Source of the DNA: Spongiimicrobium salis
GTDB taxonomy: Bacteria > Bacteroidota > Bacteroidia > Flavobacteriales > Flavobacteriaceae
Length of the DNA stretch: 64,000 nt
Direction: 5' to 3'
Assembly: GCF_043678055.1 (NCBI RefSeq)
Contig: NZ_JBHEQA010000002.1
Span: forward strand, 434,001 to 498,000
A program made the position numbers and the translations under genes. Positions 10,081 through 18,786 of this stretch are shown here, piece after piece (the first letter of the stretch is position 1; each line of letters opens with the position of its first letter). Below the pieces are notes generated by a model. The model worked only from the letters and a program-made list of their open reading frames with translations. It was not told where the DNA came from and did no database searches.

Positions 10081-10725
10081 TCACAGGGGGAAATTTAGAG
10101 GTTCATTGAGGTCAATACTGAGTAAGATGCGTTCCCCGCCATTTTCCTCAATACTAGGACTGCGATGCAAAACCGGAACTGCTCCAGGATACAAGGCCCC
10201 TTTTAAAATGACAACGTCACCTGTATTGACCTGTATGACAAGGCTTTCATCGGTTAAGATTTTTTGATTTCCCTGCCCGGTGAGGTACGCTTTTCGATCT
10301 TCCGCTTGATCGGGAAGGCATAAGGTGCCTGGGCCATAATAGGTACATAACATCCTTAGTTGGTTATTGTCTGCATGGAATCTAGGACACATGTTCGTAC
10401 TCACCTTGGCTAGTGAAACCCGAAAAGAGGATGCTCTTGTAACTTGTTTAAACAATCCTAAAAGATTTAAAATATCCTCCATAAAGTCAACACGTTCCGG
10501 ATGTGCGTTTGTAAAATACGTTCTCAAGGAAAAATCAATTTCTTCCACTCGGCCACTTACCCCAAATTCCAATGGTTGCTTTATGACTTGATCAAGTCCT
10601 TTTTCCAATGCCGTTATCCTACGTTGGTAAATGCTAAGATTTTTGGCTTCCAAATGAATGCCCTGTAATAGTATTGGATCGCTGCCAATTACGGCATTAT
10701 CGGCCAGGAGGTGTATTGGTGTCAT
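10081..10725 (-). CDS. DUF1826 domain protein
   Basis: This 214-residue soluble protein has the DUF1826 signature CPRFHADNN (from Cys113) followed by LRMLCTYYGPGT. The conserved Cys, His and Asp there, with HRSPSIEENGGERILLSID near the C-terminus, suggest a metal-binding cupin-like fold. The biochemical function is unknown. Its start overlaps the end of the MerC-like gene by 4 bases, so the two are translationally coupled. From general knowledge, DUF1826 and MerC-like genes occur in zinc-responsive (Zur) gene sets, and a Fur-family-style palindrome lies over the promoter of this pair. A role in adapting to zinc shortage is therefore the best inference. Confidence 0.85.
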   Translation of the reverse strand: MTPIHLLADNAVIGSDPILLQGIHLEAKNLSIYQRRITALEKGLDQVIKQPLEFGVSGRVEEIDFSLRTYFTNAHPERVDFMEDILNLLGLFKQVTRASSFRVSLAKVSTNMCPRFHADNNQLRMLCTYYGPGTLCLPDQAEDRKAYLTGQGNQKILTDESLVIQVNTGDVVILKGALYPGAVPVLHRSPSIEENGGERILLSIDLNEPLNFPL

Positions 10726-11156
10726 CTATTCTTATTTTCAGTAGTAAAGTCTCTCTTTGATTTTTTACAATAGCGGTGATTGTATATATGCGCCACAACC
10801 AATGCAATGGAACCGAGGTACATGAACCACATACCATAGATAAAATGAAAAGTCTCGGATAAAAGGCCAAGGGCGAAAACACCCCATGCTGCCCATAGAA
10901 TACTTTTTATTCCTTTATGAACCGTATGACGTGCAGAGTACCAAACTGCAATTAAGCCTAAGATTAAAAAAAGATAATCCAATAGTGCCCAATATCCAGA
11001 GGCGTGATGGTGTTTCCCTATGATGTTTTCCAAAATCGGTCGAGTGGCGAAAAATAAGGGAGTTAGTGCACAATGAACAGCACAAAGACCACTGGCAGCT
11101 ACCCCAAGTAAATCAGAATAACGTAATTTTTCCATTGGACCAGCACTAGGTGTCAT
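10722..11156 (-). CDS. MerC-like membrane metal-transport protein
   Basis: This 144-residue protein has about four transmembrane segments and the MerC motif ASGLCAVHCALTP near the N-terminus; its Cys-x3-Cys pair and His could bind a soft metal. MerC proteins move mercuric ions inward, but chromosomal relatives without other mer genes are more likely tied to zinc homeostasis. I choose the ATG at 11156, the first one after the predicted transcription start. An upstream in-frame ATG (11207) lies between the promoter elements, so it cannot be used from that promoter; the ATG at 11135 (MEKLRYSD) is a close alternative. The C-terminus is charged and His/Cys containing (HIYNHRYCKKSKR). It overlaps the DUF1826 gene. 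Confidence 0.85.
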   Translation of the reverse strand: MTPSAGPMEKLRYSDLLGVAASGLCAVHCALTPLFFATRPILENIIGKHHHASGYWALLDYLFLILGLIAVWYSARHTVHKGIKSILWAAWGVFALGLLSETFHFIYGMWFMYLGSIALVVAHIYNHRYCKKSKRDFTTENKNR

Positions 11157-11185
11157 AGTTGTTGTATTAATGAGAATATGAAGTG

Positions 11186-11215
11186 CAAAAATAAGCAAAT
11201 CATTCATTAATGCAA
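11186..11215 (-). promoter_or_regulatory. Bacteroidota-type promoter of the merC-DUF1826 operon
   Basis: On the minus strand a -33 TTG (11215-11213) is followed after exactly 19 bases by TATTTTTG (11193-11186), a perfect match to the Bacteroidota -7 consensus TAnnTTTG. Transcription would start near 11179 and give a leader of about 22 bases before the ATG at 11156. The -33 element lies inside the 15-base palindrome, so a bound repressor would block sigma-factor access. Confidence 0.65.
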
Positions 11216-11225
11216 CTGAGTTGCA
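11211..11225. promoter_or_regulatory. 7-1-7 palindrome, candidate Zur/Fur-family operator
   Basis: TGCAACTGAGTTGCA is a perfect 7-1-7 inverted repeat (TGCAACT, one central base, AGTTGCA). This geometry is the hallmark of Fur-family (Fur, Zur, PerR) boxes. It overlaps the -33 element of the promoter for the MerC-like and DUF1826 genes, whose families are often zinc-regulated. Assignment to Zur rather than Fur or another factor is inference from the controlled genes. Confidence 0.6.
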
Positions 11226-11378
11226 ATTAATTTATACAATGAAAAGCATACGAAGAAAGAACCGATCGAAAGCGTGCTCCAAGAATTGAGGCAGATTGGA
11301 TAGGCCGGGATTCGTGTCACTTCAATGGTTTGCCCGTTGCGATCCCTAGCCTAGTGGCATGATATGATACTTAGAAGT

Positions 11379-12068
11379 TCAATGAAGTAAAAGTTGCTCA
11401 AACAGCTGTTTTACCGGGCTTGACCTTCCCAAATACAAGTAGGTCAACCCCCAAGTATCATGTAGGGCATGTATAAGAATGAGGATCCATAAATTATCCT
11501 TGTTCTTGTAGAATATAAAGCTGGTGAATAGGGAAATGATAGCAATGGTCATCATTCCAGAAATCCCTTGGTAATAATGGGATACGCCAAAATATATGGA
11601 GACTAATATCCCAGCAAATAGCCAAGCAATTTTTGTATTTCCAAAAAATTGGGCCAGCCATTTAAGATAGTACCCTCTAAAGAGAAATTCCTCTCCGAAA
11701 GCAACAAGGGTCCATACTACGATAAGAATAACGATATAATTCAGCGTATCCCCCGCAATATCCAATGAAGATAAGTCGGGTTCTCCGAAGTATTGCTTTA
11801 CCAAGACACCTACAAAATTATCGATGAGGATCAAACAGAGGGTAAGTAATACACTTTTAAGAATGGTTTTTTTGGTCAACTTTTTAGTAAAACCAAATAA
11901 AGACCATTGGAAATTGCTTGACCAAAGTAGGAGTCCAACAATAGCCAATCCAAAGAAAAAGCTATAGTTTCTATCGAAGTAGTTTAATAGTGGTGCAACA
12001 AGCATGACGAGTACAACCACATATGACTTTGTTAATCTAGGGTATATTTTGCTCTTCAATGATTCCAT
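11379..12068 (-). CDS. CPBP-family intramembrane glutamic protease
   Basis: This 229-residue membrane protein of the CPBP (CAAX protease and bacteriocin-processing, 'Abi') family has about seven predicted transmembrane segments. Catalytic motifs are present: EEFLFR (Glu126, Glu127, Arg131), SIYFGVSHYYQG (FxxxH) and HALHDTWG near the C-terminus. Relatives cleave prenylated or peptide substrates in the membrane, or give immunity to self-made bacteriocins. No bacteriocin precursor is visible nearby. The gene is flanked by non-coding stretches and appears monocistronic. Its substrate is unknown. Confidence 0.9.
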   Translation of the reverse strand: MESLKSKIYPRLTKSYVVVLVMLVAPLLNYFDRNYSFFFGLAIVGLLLWSSNFQWSLFGFTKKLTKKTILKSVLLTLCLILIDNFVGVLVKQYFGEPDLSSLDIAGDTLNYIVILIVVWTLVAFGEEFLFRGYYLKWLAQFFGNTKIAWLFAGILVSIYFGVSHYYQGISGMMTIAIISLFTSFIFYKNKDNLWILILIHALHDTWGLTYLYLGRSSPVKQLFEQLLLH

Positions 12069-12183
12069 AAGGTTGTATTTACTTCCAGTAAGACATCTTA
12101 TTTTGAAAAGAGGTTACAAAGTATTCTAATTTGTCTTCTGTTGCCTATCCTATGGAGACTTGGTATGCTCTGAGTAAGGTTGT

Positions 12184-12210
12184 TTTAGTCCATTTGTATT
12201 ATGGACTAAA
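12184..12210. repeat. Perfect 10-base inverted repeat
   Basis: TTTAGTCCAT (12184-12193) and ATGGACTAAA (12201-12210) are exact reverse complements around a 7-base spacer. No T-run follows on either strand, which argues against an intrinsic terminator. The site is about 115 bases upstream of the CPBP gene start, so an operator for that gene is possible. Confidence 0.6.
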
Positions 12211-12331
12211 GCTTATATTATTGCTTTTGCTTTGTAAAAATGCGGTATAGAAAAAACAGCTAAAATTTAAGAAGTAAAGTCAGGCTTTTAGCTCACACAT
12301 AATTTTAAAGTGTTTTCATCCATATAGAATA

Positions 12332-12356
12332 CCGGACCAACATAAAGCTGGCCCGG
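12332..12356 (-). terminator. Possible weak terminator after the S9 peptidase gene
   Basis: CCGGACCA (12332-12339) pairs with TGGCCCGG (12349-12356) with one mismatch, 14 bases past the S9 stop codon on the minus strand. A clear T-run is missing, so intrinsic termination is uncertain. Confidence 0.35.
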
Positions 12357-12370
12357 GTTCTTATTTGAAA

Positions 12371-15178
12371 TCACTTTTTCTCACGTTCAACATACTCATA
12401 CCCTTGATTGATTCCTTTTTCCAAGGCTGGAACACCCCGTTCCATCCATTTGGGCTTAGGAGCGTCTTTAAGATAATGATCAAAGAATTGGGCCATGCGA
12501 ATGTTAAAGTCAATACGGTTTTGCCATTTCAAGGGCCAATGGGGTTCGCCGTTATAATTTAGGAACCAGGAAGGTTTCCCCAATCGGCGTAAACTCACAA
12601 AAAACTCAATTCCTTGGTACCAAGGCACGTGTCCATCGGCATCATTGTGCATGATCAATAAAGGGGTATTGATCTTATCGATATTGAAAATTGGGGAATT
12701 TTCCACGTAGCGTTGAGGGTATTCCCAAGGCGTACCCCCTATCCTACTTTGGGTATGTTCATATTGAAACTGTCGGCTCAAGCCCGTCCACCATCGAATT
12801 CCGCCATAAGCACTGATCATATTGGGTACAGGAGCTCCAGATTCCGCAGCTTTAAAAATATTGGTTTTGGTCACCAAATAGGCAATTTGATAGCCTCCCC
12901 AGCTATGTCCCTGAACGCCGATATTATCCTTATCAATAAAACCTTTATCGATCAATGCGGTGACTCCGGGAATCACGCAATTGAAAGCACTTTCACCTGG
13001 ATAACCATCCCGGTAATACACATCGGGATTAAAAATAACATAGCCCCTACTAGCATAAAACGGATAATTGATGGTACTTCTGCCATAAGAAGGAGAACGG
13101 TGACGGTACAAGCCGTCAGTACTCCGCTCATAGAAATTTACGATCATTGGATACTTCTTGTTGGGGTCAAAGTTTTCTGGTTTGATCAGCAACCCTTTTA
13201 GCGCTTTACCATCCAAGGATGCCCATTCTACCAATTCGGCAGTACCCCAATTGTAATCGGCTTGCTGCGGATTGGCATCTGTAATTTGCTTGGGGGAACT
13301 GAATGACAAATTGGAACTCCACAGATTTGGAAATTCGGTAAATGACCCTCGCGTAAATACAATCCGCTCTTTTTTATCTGTCTGCGCCAATACCGGACGG
13401 TTATACGAGTAGGGTCCACTGACCAGTTCCTGAACCGATTTCCTTTTAGGATTATAGCTGGAAAAGCCCCCATATTTGGTCTCTTCATTAAATGTACTTA
13501 ATAGCCAGGCATTGGCATTTGAGATAGACCGTTCTTCATCGTCTGTTCTGGTATACCGATAACGAATGTGTTGTGATCGTCCCTTGGTGAGGTTCTCGGA
13601 CTGCCCTGTATCCGGGTCAAAGGCCCAAATATCAAATCGATCATAAATCAAGAACTTGGCATCCTTTTCCGTCCATCCTGCAGCTCCGTAGCTATAGGGG
13701 TCGTCTGGATAATCGTGCAACTCGTTATAAAACTGTCGCCCTTTGGTCAGTGCCTTATATTGTAGTGTCTTTAGGTTGTAGGTGAACCACGTACTATCTT
13801 TACGGCTATAGCCAAATAAATACTTGCCTTTGGGACTTAAAGAAGTACCTCCGTACATCTTGCTGCTCAAATCAGTACGTTCCCCTGTACTTAAGTTTAC
13901 ACGCTGCACGTCCATAGGGCGTTGTGCTGTCCATTGACTTTCTAGCTCATAAGGTGTTCCGTTGGCAATTACAGCATAAGCACCATTGCCTTCATCGCCA
14001 TAACGTACAATATCGTATTCTGGATTGGCAATAGGAACAATTTTCTTTGTTTTAAAATCATAGAGCGATAGATACGCCTTTTTCTTATCGTCTTTTACAT
14101 CGAGTTCCTGGACGGTATACAATCGTGGTTCGTCATAGGTCCATACTTCCACATTCACGATTTCCTCCTCCAATAAGGTAGTATCCTGAACAATAGGCGG
14201 AGTTCGCAACCCAAAGAACAAACGCTCTTCGTTCTTTGAAAACCGAAGGCGTTCGTCTCCGGATACCAATAGTTTTGCAGGATTTGTTTCCGAAGCTACA
14301 ATTTCCTGCGCAGCTTTTTGTCCTTTGTTCCAAGCATATAGAACGGGTTTTTTTATAAGACTTTTTGTGGAATCGGCATCGACTACAAAACCTACGCGTT
14401 TCCCGGATTCGGATATCCCCAATTGTGGATACTTGGTTTTTTCATGACTTTCAAATAACAAGCTGCTACTGCCTTTATTTACATCGTAATAGTATACACC
14501 TCCAGCACTTTTGTTCTTTTCACCCGAGCTGGCATATATTAAAAAGCGTCCCTCTTTGGCCAAGGCATGGCGGTGTACGTATTTTAAGGTATCTTCTACT
14601 CCGCTGGCCAATTGCCGAATCACCAAATGGAAACCATTGGCTTTGGATACTTTTTTCAGCTTCTTTTTGACTTTTGCTGTATCTTTTTTCTGGGTTTTCG
14701 CCGAATCTTTCTTAGGTTTTATAGCAGCTTCCAAATAATACGTAACAATTCCGGACCACTTTTCCGGCATCTCAAAGGATTTTACATTAGGAATCTTATG
14801 TACCGTTTTGTCATTGATATCATAGATGACCAGAGTATCTTTTGGAAGGTCTTTTTTCTTCACCTTCCTACGTTTCATTTCTTTGATACTGTCTTTCCAG
14901 GCATTGACGGTAAAAACGGCATAATTGGAATCATAGGAGAACTCTCCCCCTTTACTTCTTTCATAGGAGAATACGGATTTACCATTGATTTCCTGCAGTT
15001 GGAAACTTTGATCTTTTTCGCCTTTTTCCAGACCATACAACACATGGTTTCCCGAATTTGAAATACGGACATTTCTAATTTGGTTCCAGAGTCCTTTATC
15101 ATCGTGTTGCATTATTTTTTTTTGTGCTGTTATCGTCGTGGTTACGCATAAAGCACTTAGTACGAATAAAATTCTCAT
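12371..15178 (-). CDS. Secreted S9 (prolyl oligopeptidase) family peptidase
   Basis: This 935-residue exported serine peptidase of the S9 family hydrolyses short peptides. A signal peptide (MRILFVLSALCVTTTITAQ) precedes a long beta-propeller region (about 30-640) with Lys-rich insertions near 120-180. The C-terminal alpha/beta-hydrolase domain carries GHSWGGY (nucleophile Ser759), an Asp in HNDADGHVP (about Asp848) and a His in NGEPHWP (about His880), so the catalytic triad looks intact. It starts 18 bases after a VPS10/BNR gene on the same strand, so the two are probably one operon. Likely function is peptide scavenging in the periplasm or at the surface. Confidence 0.93.
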   Translation of the reverse strand: MRILFVLSALCVTTTITAQKKIMQHDDKGLWNQIRNVRISNSGNHVLYGLEKGEKDQSFQLQEINGKSVFSYERSKGGEFSYDSNYAVFTVNAWKDSIKEMKRRKVKKKDLPKDTLVIYDINDKTVHKIPNVKSFEMPEKWSGIVTYYLEAAIKPKKDSAKTQKKDTAKVKKKLKKVSKANGFHLVIRQLASGVEDTLKYVHRHALAKEGRFLIYASSGEKNKSAGGVYYYDVNKGSSSLLFESHEKTKYPQLGISESGKRVGFVVDADSTKSLIKKPVLYAWNKGQKAAQEIVASETNPAKLLVSGDERLRFSKNEERLFFGLRTPPIVQDTTLLEEEIVNVEVWTYDEPRLYTVQELDVKDDKKKAYLSLYDFKTKKIVPIANPEYDIVRYGDEGNGAYAVIANGTPYELESQWTAQRPMDVQRVNLSTGERTDLSSKMYGGTSLSPKGKYLFGYSRKDSTWFTYNLKTLQYKALTKGRQFYNELHDYPDDPYSYGAAGWTEKDAKFLIYDRFDIWAFDPDTGQSENLTKGRSQHIRYRYTRTDDEERSISNANAWLLSTFNEETKYGGFSSYNPKRKSVQELVSGPYSYNRPVLAQTDKKERIVFTRGSFTEFPNLWSSNLSFSSPKQITDANPQQADYNWGTAELVEWASLDGKALKGLLIKPENFDPNKKYPMIVNFYERSTDGLYRHRSPSYGRSTINYPFYASRGYVIFNPDVYYRDGYPGESAFNCVIPGVTALIDKGFIDKDNIGVQGHSWGGYQIAYLVTKTNIFKAAESGAPVPNMISAYGGIRWWTGLSRQFQYEHTQSRIGGTPWEYPQRYVENSPIFNIDKINTPLLIMHNDADGHVPWYQGIEFFVSLRRLGKPSWFLNYNGEPHWPLKWQNRIDFNIRMAQFFDHYLKDAPKPKWMERGVPALEKGINQGYEYVEREKK

Positions 15179-15196
15179 ATTGTGGGTGTTTTAATC

Positions 15197-18100
15197 TCAG
15201 TTATTATATCCTCTCCCAGGTGTGTAGGGGGCGCCGGCTTTGATGAGTTTTTGTTCCAAGGCCTTAATATCTTCATTATAAATGCGTTCCATAGTAGCTT
15301 TAATTGCGCTAACTTCCTCTTTGGCTATGGCGTAGCTGTCCCTATGCGTCTTCGTAGGAGTGGAAGTAGAATACTTTTGTTCAAAACCTATAGCTCCCAA
15401 ACGACTAGCTGGAGACAAGGGTTGATCGATATCCAATCTACGTTTTACCGGATCGCCAAAGAGGGCCATTTGTACCTCCTTTAATTGTTTTTCTAAAGTA
15501 TTGACTTCCGTATTTAAAGCACTTAAAGGCTGTTCGGCGCGTTTGAGCGCTGCTTTGATGTAGCGCAATTTGTTTCGGGAATCCGATAATAAATTTTGGG
15601 TAATTCCCATATCGGCCTGTAGTTCGGCCAAACTTTTCTGAAAAGCCACTTTTTCTGCACGGTTTTCTGCCGGCATCTCTACATTATTCAATGCTTTTAC
15701 TTCGAAGGTTGTTGGATTGGTCAAAGTGCTTATTGCGCCTTCTTTTACCAATGCCATTTCCACCGTATAGGTGCCTGGAACTACTAAGGTACCTTCATCG
15801 GTTCCGCTAAACGGATTGTAAAAGGAAGGTTTGTTTGAATTAATTGGATTCTGAAGGGTATACCGTAAATTCCAGTGGAAGCGCTGCACTCCTTTCTTGG
15901 CAGGTTTAAAGGTTTTATGCACCACTTTTCCATTGATGTCTTTGATGGTAAACACTAATTCTTCCTTATTCTGATCTGATTCTGCTTTTAAAGCCTCATA
16001 ATTGGGGTAAGGGGCATCAGCACCAGATTTGATACGCTCTTTTTCCTTTTTCTGACGCTGATCTTTGATCGATTTATAATCGGTATTGTAATAATAGGTG
16101 ATCATAGCCTCAGGGCCAAGGTTGGAAGCTGTATAAAAATTATCACCTTGAAAAGATTTGCCCGGTAATCCCAGGGGGCTGCTCTGTTCCCACATCAAAG
16201 CTGTTCGGATAGGATAAATTTTGGCTTCATTGGCTGGAGCCGTATTTTCAACCTCCCGCAATACGGAATAGTCGTCCATGACGTAAAACCCGCGACCAAA
16301 AGTACCCAATATGAGGTCATTTTCACGTTCTTGAATTGTGATATCACGTACGGCAATGGTAGGTAAACCATTCTTTAACTGTTTCCAATGCTGTCCCTGA
16401 TCAGGAGAGAAGAATACACCAAACTCTGTACCTACAAAAAGGAGGTTGGAATCTACATGATCCTCTTCTATGGTGTATACACTACCACGCTCGGGCAGAT
16501 TTGAACTTATGGCGTTCCAACTAGCACCTTTATCTGAAGACTTAAAGATATACGGCTTGAAATCTCCGTATTTATGGTGGTTAAAGGCTACATAGATGAC
16601 GTTTTCATCATGTTTGGACAAAAAGATGCTATTGACATAAGATTGATTTGGAGCTCCGGGAATGGTTGAAATTTTTCTCCAATTTTTCCCGCCATCTTCC
16701 GAGATGTGTATTAATCCGTCATCGGTTCCAGCCGCCAATACATTTCTATTTTTCGGAGATTCCGAAAAGGCCACTATAGTTCCATAAAGTGAGGTTGAGC
16801 CGTTTTTGGCCACCGCATCAATACTGACCACACGATCATATACTTTGAGGGTATTTCGATCAATTTGTCGGGATAAATCATCGCTGATCACTGCCCAGCT
16901 ATTTCCATAGTCATCAGATCGAAAAACTTTGTTTGCCGCAAAATACAGTCTTCCTGGAACATGCCTGCTCACCGCTAAAGGTGCATCCCAGTTATAACGA
17001 TATGCATTGTCTCCTTTGCCCGCTTTTGGTTTAATCCCCACGCGCTCTCCACTCTTTTTATCAAAACGCACTAACCCGCCATATTGGGACTGCGCATATA
17101 CGATATTGGGATTGTTGGGGTCTATTTGAGACTCAAAACCATCGCCTCCATTGGTAATAAACCATTCTGAATTGCGGATGCCATGATTCGTTGGCACGCG
17201 TGAAGGACCTCCCAAACTAAAATTATCTTGGGTACCCCCGTAAATATTATAAAAAGGATAGTCATTATCCACCGCTACTTTATAGAACTGGGTAACGGGT
17301 AAATTCTTTTTAAAATCCCAGGTTTTTGCGGCATCAAATGTTTCGTAAATACCTCCATCACAACCAATTATCCAATGTTTGTTGTTCCTTGGGTTTATCC
17401 ACATGGCATGATTGTCCACATGTTTGGTATCTTCCCCTACCAATTCAAAAGTCTTTCCGCCATTATGGGTTACGGACATCCAGGTATCCATGGAATACAC
17501 CGTATTTTCATCAATGGGATCAGCAATGATTTCCTGATAATAGTTGCCACTGGTCACATGTGAACCACGTTTTTCCCAACTCGCGCCTCTATTGGTAGAG
17601 GCATAAAAACCGCCTTTTCCATTGGCCGCTTCTACAATGGCATATATAATTTCAGGATTTGCGGGTGAAATGGCCAATCCAATCCGTCCTAATTCCTCTT
17701 TGGGAAGTCCTTTATTAATTTTTGTCCAAGTAGCTCCTCCATCAACGCTCTTATGAAGGCCAGATCCAGGACCTCCGCCAACATAGGTAAATACATGGCG
17801 TCTTCGTTGTAAGGTGGATGCATATAATACATCGGGATTTCTGGGATCCATGACCACCTCATTCACTCCTGTGTGTTCGTCTACCGTAAGGATGGCATTC
17901 CAGGTTTTTCCACCATCTTCGGTTTTATAGAGCCCCCGCTCCCCTCCTTTACTCCATAGCGGGCCAATGGCCGCCACATATACGATATCGGAATTTTCCG
18001 GATGAACGATAATCTTGCCAATATGTTCCGAGGTCTTAAGCCCCATATGTTGCCATGATTTCCCGCCGTCTGTAGATTTATATACCCCATCACCATAGGA

Positions 18101-18481
18101 AACCGAACGCTGATTGTTATTTTCACCTGTCCCCACCCAAATGACATTGGGATTATTTGGATCCATAGTAACGCACCCTATAGAATACGAACCTTGAGCA
18201 TCAAATATAGGTTCATAAGTTACCCCAGAATTGATGGTTTTCCATACCCCTCCAGCAGAAGTGGCCACATAGTATTCAAAGGGATTGGAGGGATTGAATG
18301 CAAAATCTGAAATACGCCCTGAAGTTAGGGCTGGTCCCACATTACGCCATTTAAGACCAGAGATGCTAATTTGTTCTAAAGCTGATTTTTGTGCTGTTTT
18401 CTTTTTTGATTTTCGTTGTGCATCACATACTTGGCTGAAACCTAGGAAAAGGCCAAGGAGGACAACTAGTGGTTTTTTCAT
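15197..18481 (-). CDS. VPS10/sortilin-type BNR-repeat secreted protein
   Basis: This 1094-residue exported protein has a signal peptide (about 1-21, ...SQVCDAQ) and many Asp-box repeats (STDGGKSW, TEDGGKTW, SVDGGATW, SEDGGKNW) forming a VPS10/sortilin-like propeller over about residues 40-760. A C-terminal Ig-like region (VPGTYTVEMALV, about 920-940) and a helical tail (970-1060) follow. It is closely similar throughout to the protein at 24078-27314 and more distantly to the one at 6107-9127. The S9 peptidase gene follows after 18 bases. No sialidase active-site set is visible, so 'glycosyl hydrolase' would be over-annotation. Its role may be binding or handling of exported proteins. Confidence 0.9.
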   Translation of the reverse strand: MKKPLVVLLGLFLGFSQVCDAQRKSKKKTAQKSALEQISISGLKWRNVGPALTSGRISDFAFNPSNPFEYYVATSAGGVWKTINSGVTYEPIFDAQGSYSIGCVTMDPNNPNVIWVGTGENNNQRSVSYGDGVYKSTDGGKSWQHMGLKTSEHIGKIIVHPENSDIVYVAAIGPLWSKGGERGLYKTEDGGKTWNAILTVDEHTGVNEVVMDPRNPDVLYASTLQRRRHVFTYVGGGPGSGLHKSVDGGATWTKINKGLPKEELGRIGLAISPANPEIIYAIVEAANGKGGFYASTNRGASWEKRGSHVTSGNYYQEIIADPIDENTVYSMDTWMSVTHNGGKTFELVGEDTKHVDNHAMWINPRNNKHWIIGCDGGIYETFDAAKTWDFKKNLPVTQFYKVAVDNDYPFYNIYGGTQDNFSLGGPSRVPTNHGIRNSEWFITNGGDGFESQIDPNNPNIVYAQSQYGGLVRFDKKSGERVGIKPKAGKGDNAYRYNWDAPLAVSRHVPGRLYFAANKVFRSDDYGNSWAVISDDLSRQIDRNTLKVYDRVVSIDAVAKNGSTSLYGTIVAFSESPKNRNVLAAGTDDGLIHISEDGGKNWRKISTIPGAPNQSYVNSIFLSKHDENVIYVAFNHHKYGDFKPYIFKSSDKGASWNAISSNLPERGSVYTIEEDHVDSNLLFVGTEFGVFFSPDQGQHWKQLKNGLPTIAVRDITIQERENDLILGTFGRGFYVMDDYSVLREVENTAPANEAKIYPIRTALMWEQSSPLGLPGKSFQGDNFYTASNLGPEAMITYYYNTDYKSIKDQRQKKEKERIKSGADAPYPNYEALKAESDQNKEELVFTIKDINGKVVHKTFKPAKKGVQRFHWNLRYTLQNPINSNKPSFYNPFSGTDEGTLVVPGTYTVEMALVKEGAISTLTNPTTFEVKALNNVEMPAENRAEKVAFQKSLAELQADMGITQNLLSDSRNKLRYIKAALKRAEQPLSALNTEVNTLEKQLKEVQMALFGDPVKRRLDIDQPLSPASRLGAIGFEQKYSTSTPTKTHRDSYAIAKEEVSAIKATMERIYNEDIKALEQKLIKAGAPYTPGRGYNN

Positions 18482-18786
18482 AAAAATGGAATCGAGTAGT
18501 TCATTAAATTAGTCATGTCGCATAAGGAATATGCTACAATAGTATCCAATGTTGGGATTGAATTATCATAACATACCCGCCTATTGCGAAGCGTTTCAAG
18601 ATAGTCAAAATTTGAGTTCTAAATGAGGTAGGAGCGAAAATAGCGGGAAATTATACGTTAAAATATGTTAACATAATTTAGTAGATTTTAACCTTATTCC
18701 TTATAACTGAAAGACAGCTGTTAAAATAGGTTTTGTTGCTCACCCAGGCTTGGGGTTTTACCTGGGCCAGCTATGGGAATATGGGG
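18482..18786. other. 305-base gene-free stretch
   Basis: No gene is supported between the VPS10 gene and the YceI gene. It should contain the promoter of the VPS10-S9 operon, but I could not find a convincing TTG/TAnnTTTG pair. The only structure I see is a hairpin near the YceI stop codon (18743-18766). Confidence 0.65.
18743..18766 (-). terminator. Possible weak terminator after yceI-like gene
   Basis: CCCAGG (18743-18748) and CCTGGG (18761-18766) can form a six-base stem with a 12-base loop, about 20 bases past the YceI-family stop on the minus strand. The sequence after it is not T-rich, so this is a low-confidence call. Confidence 0.35.

Larger units (their letters stand above)
12069..12370. 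other. 302-base gene-free stretch with two inverted repeats
   Basis: No coding region is supported here. It lies upstream of the CPBP gene and downstream of the S9 peptidase gene. It holds a perfect 10-base inverted repeat (12184-12210) and an imperfect GC-rich hairpin next to the S9 stop codon (12332-12356). Confidence 0.7.

Noticed and set aside
15197..18481. Sialidase/glycosyl hydrolase function for the BNR-repeat proteins
   Set aside because: Asp-box repeats alone do not show catalysis; no sialidase Arg triad or Tyr/Glu pair could be recognised.
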